From NCBI GenBank assembly GCA_938008665.1, contig CALLKA010000075.1, forward strand, positions 1-32,023: 32,023 nucleotides of DNA, read 5' to 3'. Each line of letters starts with the position of its first letter. The stretch's first letter is position 1. A model generated the notes under the pieces. It was not told where the DNA came from, made no database searches, and was given only the letters and a program-made list of their open reading frames with translations. The position numbers were made by a program, and so were the translations under genes. Origin of the DNA: an uncultured Bacteroidota bacterium. Lineage in GTDB: Bacteria; Bacteroidota; Bacteroidia; Chitinophagales; Chitinophagaceae. Of the stretch, positions 25,272-32,023 are shown piece by piece.

Positions 25272-26264
25272 ATGTCCATGATTAGTAAAGCAGCAATTAC
25301 AGCAGTTGGGGGCTATGTTCCTGAAACCAAATTAACCAACTTTGACCTTGAAAAAATGGTGGATACCAATGATGAATGGATCCGTTCCCGAACAGGAATT
25401 TCAGAAAGACGTATTTTGAGAGAACCAGGTAAGGCTAGTTCTGATATGGCAGTGAGAGCCATCGATAAAATTCTACGAAAGAAAAACCTTGACCCTTTAG
25501 AAATTGACTGTATCATTTGTGCAACCGTAACACCAGATATGATATTTCCAGCAACTGCAAATATTATTGGCGATAAGATTGGTGCAAAAAATGCTTTTGG
25601 ATTTGATTTATCAGCAGCTTGTAGTGGATTTTTATTTGCGCTATCAACAGGCGCAAGTTTTATTGAAAGCGGGAGATATAAAAAAATAATTATTGTGGGT
25701 GTTGACAAAATGAGTTCAATCATTGACTATACAGACAGAGCCACTTGTATTATTTTTGGTGATGGTGCAGGTGCCGTATTACTAGAACCAAGTAATGATG
25801 GCAATGGTTTCCAAGATGCCATATTAAAAAGTGATGGAAGCGGAAGGGAATATTTAAATATTAAAGCAGGCGGTAGTTTAAAACCTGCTACTATTGAAAC
25901 AGTTATGGCCAGGGAGCATTATGCATTTCAAGATGGACAACCCGTTTTTAAATTTGCCGTAAAAGGAATGGCAGATGTAAGCGCGGAACTATTAGAAAAA
26001 AATAATTTAACAGGCGATGATATTGCCTGGTTAGTACCGCACCAAGCCAACTTAAGAATTATAGATGCCACTGCGAATAGAATGGGATTGCCTATGGAAA
26101 AAGTGATGATCAATATTCAAAAATATGGCAATACAACAGCAGCCACCATCCCACTTTGCTTATGGGATTGGGAAAGCCAACTAAAAAAAGGCGACAACCT
26201 AGTTTTAGCAGCATTTGGTGGTGGATTTACATGGGGCGCCTGCTGGCTTAAATGGGCTTACTAA
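25272..26264 (+). CDS. fabH: 3-oxoacyl-ACP synthase III (KAS III)
   Basis: The 330-residue protein is a full-length FabH, which condenses acetyl-CoA (or branched acyl-CoA) with malonyl-ACP to start fatty-acid synthesis in the cytoplasm. The catalytic triad is visible: C117 in DLSAACSGFL, H257 in WLVPHQANLRI and N287 in KYGNTTAATIP. Other family motifs are DEWIRSRTGISERR (35-47) and the C-terminal AAFGGGFTWGACW. The start ATG at 25272 is followed by a second ATG two codons later (MSMISKAA), so the exact start may shift by two residues. It is divergent from ruvA, and 56 bp separate it from the PLP enzyme. fabD lies 4.3 kb away on the other strand, in a different unit. Confidence 0.95.
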   Translation: MSMISKAAITAVGGYVPETKLTNFDLEKMVDTNDEWIRSRTGISERRILREPGKASSDMAVRAIDKILRKKNLDPLEIDCIICATVTPDMIFPATANIIGDKIGAKNAFGFDLSAACSGFLFALSTGASFIESGRYKKIIIVGVDKMSSIIDYTDRATCIIFGDGAGAVLLEPSNDGNGFQDAILKSDGSGREYLNIKAGGSLKPATIETVMAREHYAFQDGQPVFKFAVKGMADVSAELLEKNNLTGDDIAWLVPHQANLRIIDATANRMGLPMEKVMINIQKYGNTTAATIPLCLWDWESQLKKGDNLVLAAFGGGFTWGACWLKWAY

Positions 26265-26320
26265 CGAATCAATTCATTATGCGATAAATAGGTATATTTA
26301 TACAGCGTCAACAATAAAAT

Positions 26321-27547
26321 ATGAAAAAGAAAAATTTTAAAGGAATCAGTACAGTCACTTTGCATTCAGCAAGCACTGAAAATGATAACTTTTCACATAC
26401 CACTCCTATTTATGCGACATCGACATTTACTTTCGATTCTACAGATGAAGGAATGGAGCGATTCAAAAGCACAGATAAAACCAGAATTTATTCCCGTTGG
26501 GGCAACCCAACTTTTACTGCAGCTCAGGATGTGATTGCAGCACTTGAATCATTTGGTTTGAAAAATGACAAAGGAGAACAACTTGAACTTAAAGCATTAT
26601 TACATGCAAGTGGTCAAGCAGCCATGAGTACTTTATTTTTAAGCACTTTAAGCGCAGGCGATACTTTACTTTCACATTATTCCCTATATGGAGGCACACA
26701 GGAGTTAATGCAAAAGCTTTTATTAGAGGCTGGTATAAAATGTATTTTAATTGATGTGCGCGATGCTACTTTACTTGAAAAAACTATTAAAGAAAATTCG
26801 GGGATAAAATTAATTCATTTGGAAACCCCTGCTAATCCAACATTACAGTGTGTAGACATTGAAGCGATATGTAAAATTGCACATGCTAATCATATACGCG
26901 TTTCCGTTGATAACACAGTAGCGACGCCTTATTTGCAACAACCATTTGCATTAGGTGCGGATTTTGTATTTCACTCTGCTACTAAATTTTTAAATGGTCA
27001 CGGATCTGCACTTCATGGAGTTTTATTAGGTAAGGATTTAGAATTTATGAACACCAAAGTTTGGAAATGGCATGTATTATTGGGCGGTAATAGCAATGCA
27101 TTTGATGCTTACTTATTAATACAAGGAATGAAGACCTTAGAAATAAGAATGGATAGGCACTGTAATAACGCTGAAAAAGTAGCCCAATTTTTAGACAAAC
27201 ATCCTGCTATTGAAAAAGTAAATTATACAGGATTAGCTTCACACCCTGATCACGCTATTGCAAAAAAGCAAATGAAACAACATGCGCCATTAATTAGTTT
27301 TGAATTAAAAGGTGGAATAGACGCAGGAAAAAAATTCATTGATGCCTTAGAAATTTGTACACGCGCAGTTTCACTAGGTACGGTAGACACTCTAGTATCA
27401 CACCCTGCAAGCATGACCCATTATGGTATACCAAAAGAAGAACGTATAAAATATGGCATTACCGATGGTTTAATCAGAATGAGCGTTGGTATTGAAAACT
27501 TTGAGGATATCGCTGCTGATTTAACACAGGCATTAGCAAAGGTTTAA
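26321..27547 (+). CDS. Trans-sulfuration PLP enzyme (cystathionine/methionine gamma-lyase or synthase type)
   Basis: The 408-residue protein is a Cys/Met-metabolism PLP-dependent enzyme of the cystathionine gamma-synthase/gamma-lyase/O-acetylhomoserine sulfhydrylase superfamily. PLP-phosphate contacts from the neighbouring subunit are Y57 and R59 (RIYSRWGNPT). SGQAAMSTLF is near 97, D197 (SVDNTVATPY) contacts the pyridine nitrogen, and the Schiff-base lysine is K222 in SATKFLNGHG. The stretch HYSLYGGT lacks the Cys that marks classical methionine gamma-lyases at this site, which tilts towards cystathionine gamma-lyase/synthase, though the reaction cannot be fixed. It starts MKKKNFKGISTVTLHS. 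No SAM riboswitch is seen in the 56-bp upstream gap. An acetyltransferase gene follows 39 bp downstream. Confidence 0.88.
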   Translation: MKKKNFKGISTVTLHSASTENDNFSHTTPIYATSTFTFDSTDEGMERFKSTDKTRIYSRWGNPTFTAAQDVIAALESFGLKNDKGEQLELKALLHASGQAAMSTLFLSTLSAGDTLLSHYSLYGGTQELMQKLLLEAGIKCILIDVRDATLLEKTIKENSGIKLIHLETPANPTLQCVDIEAICKIAHANHIRVSVDNTVATPYLQQPFALGADFVFHSATKFLNGHGSALHGVLLGKDLEFMNTKVWKWHVLLGGNSNAFDAYLLIQGMKTLEIRMDRHCNNAEKVAQFLDKHPAIEKVNYTGLASHPDHAIAKKQMKQHAPLISFELKGGIDAGKKFIDALEICTRAVSLGTVDTLVSHPASMTHYGIPKEERIKYGITDGLIRMSVGIENFEDIAADLTQALAKV

Positions 27548-27586
27548 CCACCCCCCCCATTATAAAGGCCAACAAAAAAAATATCA

Positions 27587-28036
27587 ATGGACATTACCAT
27601 ACGCCGCGCAGAACAAAGAGATTGTGTTAGACTATTACAACTTATTCAAGAACTAGCTGAATACGAAAAAGCGCCTAATGAAGTCACTGTAACCCTATCT
27701 CATTTTGAAGAAAGCGGTTTTGGCGCAAACCCAGTATGGTGGGCATTTGTGGCGGAAGTGGAAGGCGTAGTGGTGGGAATGGCATTATACTATGTTCGCT
27801 ACTCAACTTGGAAAGGACAAAGAATGTATTTGGAAGACATTTTAGTAACGCAGGAAATGCGTGGTAAAAAAATTGGCAGCCTATTATTTGATACCTTAAT
27901 CAAGGAAGCCAAAGAAAAAAAATTCACAGGAATGAACTGGCAGGTGTTAGAATGGAATGAACCTGCAATCAATTTTTATAAAAAATATAATGCTAGTTTT
28001 GATCCAGAATGGCATAACGGAAGTATCGTATTTTAA
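27587..28036 (+). CDS. GNAT acetyltransferase, SAT1/SAT2-like
   Basis: The 149-residue protein is a single GNAT domain. The acetyl-CoA loop is RGKKIG (92-97), after the beta4 strand YLEDILV. The sequence is unusually close to eukaryotic-type spermidine/spermine and thialysine acetyltransferases: an ADC/RDC-type start (AEQRDCVRLLQLIQELAEYE), MALYYVRYSTWKG, YLEDILV with E83-D84 at the place of the acceptor-binding acidic pair of SAT1, and LEWNEPAINFYKKY at 121-134. It probably acetylates a polyamine or lysine-like amine in the cytoplasm. It may share a transcript with the PLP enzyme, although a run of eight C lies in the gap. Its stop is 3 bp from that of the convergent porP gene. Confidence 0.88.
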   Translation: MDITIRRAEQRDCVRLLQLIQELAEYEKAPNEVTVTLSHFEESGFGANPVWWAFVAEVEGVVVGMALYYVRYSTWKGQRMYLEDILVTQEMRGKKIGSLLFDTLIKEAKEKKFTGMNWQVLEWNEPAINFYKKYNASFDPEWHNGSIVF

Positions 28037-28039
28037 ATA

Positions 28040-29050
28040 CTAATCAAAAACAGTTCTCAAGTATTCATATTTCCTTTTACCTAAACTAGTGGAGAAGGAA
28101 AACTCAAAAATATTTGGAATAAATTCGGCACCAGACATCTTTTTACTATACACATCATAACTTAATCCGAATCGATGTTTATTTAATAAAATTGTTAATT
28201 GAGGAATGACCGCATCACCAACTCTATAGCTTAAACCTATATAAGCGCGATTTATATATTCGTAATTATTTCCAAAAGGCAAGCTGATTGCCCCACCCAC
28301 CAATAACTGATCTATTTTAGTTCGATTATTAAAAGAAGCATGCAGCATATAGGTTTTATCATTATCATCGGATTCCTTCTCAAAATTAAAGAACAATACT
28401 GATTTAATGCTCGAGGTTACATAGTCCTTACTAATTGACATATCTGGCTTATTCACAAAAAATGCACTTGCGCCCATTTGTACAAAAGAGGTTTGCGAAT
28501 GACTTGTATATAAAAATCCACTGCTCACCGAAACGGAGGAGGCGCTCCCATTTAAATTTTGCAAACTAATGGATTGCGAATTTTCCAAAAAACTTCCTTG
28601 ACTAAATTGATCATAAAACTTAAGCTTATTCAACTGCAAACTTGATTGCGCAAATGTCACCCCCATACCTAAAGCAAGTTTTTGTTTTAAACTTTTATCA
28701 AAAAACATATGGTAGGCTACATTTAATGTTGCGTAGTTAGTTTGCAATACACCACCCATCAATTGATCTGAAACAATTATACCTCCAACGCCTAAATAAT
28801 TTCGGACATCCGGATTTTGATTATTGATTTTAGTATCCCAACCAACAATAATTGTTTTAAATAACGAGCTGCCATCAAACAGTTGTGACCTATAATTTGA
28901 CTGAATCCTGCTTGCAAAAACACCAGTTCCCACAGTTGCAGGACTCAAAAATTGTGATGCGCCATGTGCTTGAGACAAAAAGGGATCCTGTGCATTTACA
29001 TTAAAGTAAATACAGCAAGTAAATAATAATATGGATACCTTTTTAATCAA
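28040..29050 (-). CDS. PorP/SprF family T9SS membrane protein
   Basis: The 336-residue protein is a complete PorP/SprF-family outer-membrane barrel. A signal peptide (MIKKVSILLFTCCIYFNVNAQ, 21 residues) is followed by the family opening DPFLSQAHGASQFLSPATVG, then NYRSQL, VGWDTKI, LGVGGIIVSDQLMGGVLQTN, AYHMFFD, LALGMGVTFAQSS and a C-terminal strand region ending KRKYEYLRTVFD. SprF-type proteins are needed for secretion or anchoring of T9SS cargo with type B sorting domains. That fits here: the gene starts 8 bp after the stop of a gene encoding such a cargo, on the same strand, so the two form a probable cargo-partner operon. It may equally be called PorP-like; cargo specificity is inferred from adjacency. 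Confidence 0.93.
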   Translation of the reverse strand: MIKKVSILLFTCCIYFNVNAQDPFLSQAHGASQFLSPATVGTGVFASRIQSNYRSQLFDGSSLFKTIIVGWDTKINNQNPDVRNYLGVGGIIVSDQLMGGVLQTNYATLNVAYHMFFDKSLKQKLALGMGVTFAQSSLQLNKLKFYDQFSQGSFLENSQSISLQNLNGSASSVSVSSGFLYTSHSQTSFVQMGASAFFVNKPDMSISKDYVTSSIKSVLFFNFEKESDDNDKTYMLHASFNNRTKIDQLLVGGAISLPFGNNYEYINRAYIGLSYRVGDAVIPQLTILLNKHRFGLSYDVYSKKMSGAEFIPNIFEFSFSTSLGKRKYEYLRTVFD

Positions 29051-29058
29051 ACTTTTCG

Positions 29059-30423
29059 TTATTTAAGTAATAAAAATTGGCCTCGAGTATCACTTAAAGA
29101 AGGCGTACCTAAACCAGAAATTTTTGCAACCCAATAATAAACATCTGATTCTTGTAGCACATCTTTATATCTCCCATCCCACCTTATTTCACCTGGATCA
29201 ACATTTTGTTTTTCATACACCACCGTACCCATTCTATTAAATACCATAAATGAAATTACTTTTTGAACGGAGGCATTATAGGACGCTTTCAAAAAGCGAT
29301 TATCAGCATAAATATCATTTGGTATAAATGCATTGGGGATTTCGAATTTCATGATTAATGGCGCAGTAATTGTAAGTATACCATTTTGATAAACAAAAGT
29401 ATAATTAGCAGCAACACCTCCGGCAGGAATTATGGGATAACTTCCAACTGCTGAACTATTATTTGCTGAGCATGTTGCAGATGGAATAGTGGTTAAACTC
29501 GAAGGATTTTCCCCGGCAACAAAACCACTATACGTAAAAGTAAATGAAGGATTGGGATCGCCTTGAGTTTTTGTTTTATTATCTGCTATTATAGTTAATG
29601 TTACTTTACTAATTGTAAAAGAGGTCGCACTTGAACTCGCTGCTAAATAGTTCGCATCGCTAACAACACTCGCAGTTACTTGATAGCTTCCTGCATTCGT
29701 CGGCTTCGTTGAACTTGATGGATATGTTGTTGATCCCGTTCCAACATAAATAAATGATGGCGTTGAAGTACTTCCTCCTGTATTTGTTTCCGTTACACCA
29801 GGCCCTTGTGGAGATCCATTATATGTATATGTGCCTAACGTTACACTTAATGTTGGTGTCGCCTTAGCAATTATAAAATTACCCGCTGTCGCAACACTCA
29901 AGCTCGTATAGTTTACCGCATCTGTTGGCACAAAATCCGCAGTCATCGCATAGGTAGCAGCATTCGTTGGTATTGTAGCCGATCCATTATATTTCGCATT
30001 CGTAATACTACCAGCAACTGAACTACTTAATACAGCACTTTGTGCACTACCATTATATGTTACTGGCGAGTTCGTTACACTTAATGTTGGCACTGCTTGA
30101 TTAATAGTAAAACTTACAATATTTGTACTATTAAATGTACCAAGATCTGTTAAAGTTAAAATTGCAGAAACCTGATATGTCCCAGCCGATATAGGTCTCT
30201 GATTTGACGGTCCATAAACAGTAGAGCCAGTTCCGACGTAACTCATTGTATAACTTGGGCTAGGGTCTACACTTGTACCTGGGTCAATATTATTATTAAA
30301 AAGAAATTGTCTAGCTCCGTTATATGTATAAACCAAAGAAGTGGGAACAATTGTTATACTCTGCCCCCACCCTTGGAAACCAAGCATCACTCCCAACAAA
30401 ATATATAGTATCCTCTTTTTCAA
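29059..30423 (-). CDS. MBG-repeat cell-surface protein with T9SS type B sorting domain
   Basis: The 454-residue protein has a signal peptide (MKKRILYILLGVMLGFQGWGQ, 21 residues). At least three immunoglobulin-like MBG-type repeats follow, marked by YTYNGARQF near 33, VTYNGSAQS near 122, YTYNGSPQG near 199 and a further variant (TIIADNKTKTQGDPNPSF) near 277. Each ends with an AGTYQV/AATYAM/AGSYQV strand. The last 90 residues form a type B (gliding-motility-associated) sorting domain: IPNAFIPND, SFMVFNRMGTVVYE, WDGRYKD and DVYYWVAKI. An adhesin displayed by the T9SS is the likely role. It is followed at 8 bp by the PorP/SprF gene. The 114-bp gap to fabD contains the fabD terminator, so this pair must have its own promoter, which I could not place. 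Confidence 0.92.
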   Translation of the reverse strand: MKKRILYILLGVMLGFQGWGQSITIVPTSLVYTYNGARQFLFNNNIDPGTSVDPSPSYTMSYVGTGSTVYGPSNQRPISAGTYQVSAILTLTDLGTFNSTNIVSFTINQAVPTLSVTNSPVTYNGSAQSAVLSSSVAGSITNAKYNGSATIPTNAATYAMTADFVPTDAVNYTSLSVATAGNFIIAKATPTLSVTLGTYTYNGSPQGPGVTETNTGGSTSTPSFIYVGTGSTTYPSSSTKPTNAGSYQVTASVVSDANYLAASSSATSFTISKVTLTIIADNKTKTQGDPNPSFTFTYSGFVAGENPSSLTTIPSATCSANNSSAVGSYPIIPAGGVAANYTFVYQNGILTITAPLIMKFEIPNAFIPNDIYADNRFLKASYNASVQKVISFMVFNRMGTVVYEKQNVDPGEIRWDGRYKDVLQESDVYYWVAKISGLGTPSLSDTRGQFLLLK

Positions 30424-30477
30424 AATATGGTAAAACCGTTTAATGTAAATTAGGCATAGGTACCCAAAAACAAAACG

Positions 30478-30508
30478 AAAAAAGCCCCTAGAGATTGCTC
30501 TAGAGGCT
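30478..30508 (-). terminator. Intrinsic terminator of fabD
   Basis: On the minus strand a 10-bp stem GCCTCTAGAG / CTCTAGGGGC (one U-G pair) with loop CAAT is followed by seven T. It lies 29 bp beyond the fabD stop codon and upstream of the MBG-protein gene, separating the two transcripts. Confidence 0.9.
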
Positions 30509-30537
30509 TGAATATCCTGTAAAAGTTCTGTTATTTT

Positions 30538-31440
30538 TTAGTTTACTCCGGTAACCACGGCTTCCTTGTGTACCTTTTGAACTAATCCTTGTAAAACCTT
30601 GCCTGGACCATACTCAGTAAAATGGGTGGCGCCGTCGGCGACCATGGCCTGAATAGTTTGTGTCCAACGCACGGCGCCCGTTAATTGGGCTATTAAATTT
30701 TGCTTTATTTGGGCTGGATCGGATACCGCAGTAGCAGTTACATTTTGGTAAACTGGACAAATAGGTTGGTTAAAATGGGTCGCTTCGATAGCAGCTGCTA
30801 ATTCAATTTTTGCAGGATTCATTAATGGGCTATGAAATGCTCCGCCCACTGGTAAAACCAAGGCACGTTTTGCACCCGCTGCTTTCATTTGCTCACATGC
30901 AACCTCGATTCCCTTCACCGAACCAGATATCACTAGCTGTCCAGGGCAATTATAATTGGCAGGGACCACTATTTCCCCTGTTTCATTTTGTACTTGCGCG
31001 CAAACTTCTTCTACTTTTTCATCGGCAAGCGCTAACACCGCGGCCATGGTGGAGGGTTGTATTTCACAAGCAGCTTGCATTGCTTTGGCACGAATACTTA
31101 CTAATCGCAATGCATCTTCAAAACTCAAAGCTTTATTTGCAACCAGAGCACTAAACTCTCCCAATGAATGACCTGCAACCATATCAGGTGCAACAGAAGT
31201 TTCCGCAGGCGCAGTCAAATAAGCAATTACAGAATGTATAAAAATTGCTGGCTGTGTAACATTGGTTTGCTTTAACTGCTCATCGGTTCCTTCAAACATG
31301 ATATCGCTAATTCTAAAACCTAAAATTTCATTTGCCTTTTCAAACATTTCCTTTGCAGTGGCATTAGATTCATATAAGTTTTTTCCCATTCCTGAAAATT
31401 GACTTCCTTGTCCTGGGAATACAAATGCATTTTTTGACAT
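30538..31440 (-). CDS. fabD: Malonyl-CoA:ACP transacylase
   Basis: The 300-residue protein is a complete FabD, which transfers malonyl groups from CoA to acyl-carrier protein for fatty-acid elongation. The motifs are GQGSQ (10-14), the nucleophile S92 in GHSLGEFSAL, R117 (SIRAKAMQ) that binds the malonyl carboxylate, and H203 in GGAFHSPLM. Usual length is about 300-310. It appears monocistronic: an intrinsic terminator follows, and the folE terminator lies upstream at 31511-31541. A TATTTTTG -7 candidate is 14 bp before the start. Confidence 0.96.
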   Translation of the reverse strand: MSKNAFVFPGQGSQFSGMGKNLYESNATAKEMFEKANEILGFRISDIMFEGTDEQLKQTNVTQPAIFIHSVIAYLTAPAETSVAPDMVAGHSLGEFSALVANKALSFEDALRLVSIRAKAMQAACEIQPSTMAAVLALADEKVEEVCAQVQNETGEIVVPANYNCPGQLVISGSVKGIEVACEQMKAAGAKRALVLPVGGAFHSPLMNPAKIELAAAIEATHFNQPICPVYQNVTATAVSDPAQIKQNLIAQLTGAVRWTQTIQAMVADGATHFTEYGPGKVLQGLVQKVHKEAVVTGVN

Positions 31441-31454
31441 ATTGTTCGTTTTTA

Positions 31455-31462
31455 CAAAAATA
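31455..31462 (-). promoter_or_regulatory. Candidate -7 element of fabD
   Basis: On the minus strand this reads TATTTTTG (TAnnTTTG), 14 bp upstream of the fabD start codon and downstream of the folE terminator. No TTG at -33 is seen, so the call is weak. Confidence 0.35.
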
Positions 31463-31510
31463 TATGAATTCAGTTATATGTGGAAGAATAGTTGCGCATA
31501 AGTATTGTAT

Positions 31511-31541
31511 ACAAAAATGGCGGAGCTGTTGCTCCGCCATT
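31511..31541 (-). terminator. Intrinsic terminator of folE
   Basis: A perfect 11-bp stem (AATGGCGGAGC / GCTCCGCCATT) with a 4-nt loop lies at 31516-31541. On the minus strand it runs into a T-rich tail (TTTTTGT). It is 33 bp beyond the folE stop codon. Confidence 0.9.
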
Positions 31542-31574
31542 CACTTACGATTTAAACTACTAACCCAGACTTAA

Positions 31575-32023
31575 CTAATCATTTATTTCAATATATTTTA
31601 AGAATTCCGATTTCGTATTTTCTTCCTGAAACTTTCCTCCAAAAAACGAAGTGATCGTATTCGAACTGTCATCCTTTACACCACGACTTGATACACACAA
31701 ATGCTTTGCATCCATCATCACTGCAACATCCTGTGTTTGTAATACTGTTTGTAATGCTTTACCAATTTGCATGGTTAAACGCTCTTGTACTTGTGGGCGT
31801 TTTGAAAAATATTCCACCAATCTATTCAACTTACTTAATCCAATTACTTTACCACTGCTGATATAAGCCACATGTGCTTTCCCAAAGAAGGGAACAAAGT
31901 GATGCTCACAGTTGGTATAAAAATTAATATTTTTTTCAACCAACATTTCATTGTACTGAAATTTATTTTCAAACAAGGTCATGCTTGGCATGTTCGCAGG
32001 ATTTAATCCTTGGAATAATTCCT
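31575..32023 (-). CDS. folE: GTP cyclohydrolase I, truncated by the window edge
   Basis: The reading frame stays open to the right edge (ELFQGLNPAN precedes the first internal ATG), so 149 C-terminal residues are visible and about 50-80 N-terminal ones lie outside. FolE converts GTP to 7,8-dihydroneopterin triphosphate, the first step of folate (and pterin) synthesis. The visible part matches the family: YNEMLVEKNINFYTNCEHH with the zinc Cys and His, VPFFGKAHVAYI, VIGLSKLNRLVEYFSKRPQVQERLT, and HLCVSSRGVKD with the second zinc Cys. The ATG 32 bases in from the edge is internal, not the true start. A strong terminator follows. Confidence 0.95.
   Translation of the reverse strand, partial: ELFQGLNPANMPSMTLFENKFQYNEMLVEKNINFYTNCEHHFVPFFGKAHVAYISSGKVIGLSKLNRLVEYFSKRPQVQERLTMQIGKALQTVLQTQDVAVMMDAKHLCVSSRGVKDDSSNTITSFFGGKFQEENTKSEFLKYIEIND

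Noticed and set aside
31960..31991. Start of folE at the ATG at 31991
   Set aside because: The frame is open to the window edge and the upstream residues fit the family, so this ATG is internal.

Overview
The window is AT-rich DNA from a member of the Bacteroidota, most likely Chitinophagales/Chitinophagaceae. The assignment rests on gene content: a full-length SprA (outer-membrane translocon of the type IX secretion system, T9SS), a PorP/SprF protein, T9SS type A and type B C-terminal sorting domains, a DUF3127 protein, and TAnnTTTG-like -7 promoter elements without Shine-Dalgarno sites. The genus is not resolved. Bases 1-43 are not biological: they are an Illumina read-2 adapter with part of an index, so the left edge is a contig end.

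Bases 44-7671 hold five closely spaced plus-strand genes for exported proteins: a 5'-truncated outer-membrane beta-barrel, a small lipoprotein, a very small T9SS type A cargo, a phage-tail-fibre-like repeat protein, and a 1261-residue autotransporter-repeat beta-helix protein made of two related halves. Spacing of 12-34 bp suggests one operon for a surface structure of unknown function. This is the least explained part of the window.

Bases 7672-14755 are mostly housekeeping. In order: an altronate/galactarate-type dehydratase (minus), a tRNA-Ser(GCU)/tRNA-Pro(UGG) pair with terminator (minus), dnaA (minus) with a 349-bp upstream region, a DUF3127 protein with an SSB-like C-terminal tip, a gap with three successive inverted repeats, a COG2509-type FAD oxidoreductase, and an S1/P1-nuclease or zinc-phospholipase-C family protein (minus).

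Bases 14885-25171 hold an ABC-2 type exporter (ATPase plus NatB/YhaP-like permease), then convergent to it the 7.3-kb sprA, with ruvA immediately upstream in the same direction. Bases 25272-28036 carry fabH, a trans-sulfuration PLP enzyme and a SAT-like acetyltransferase (plus). Bases 28040-32023 carry, all minus, porP/sprF preceded by its likely cargo (an MBG-repeat protein with a type B sorting domain), then fabD and folE, the last running off the right edge. Clear intrinsic terminators follow tRNA-Pro, fabD and folE.

T9SS is the common theme: the translocon (SprA), a type A cargo, and a type B cargo with its PorP/SprF partner lie within 30 kb. PorK/L/M/N and PorV are not in the window. I saw no insertion sequence, CRISPR array, integrase or rRNA gene.
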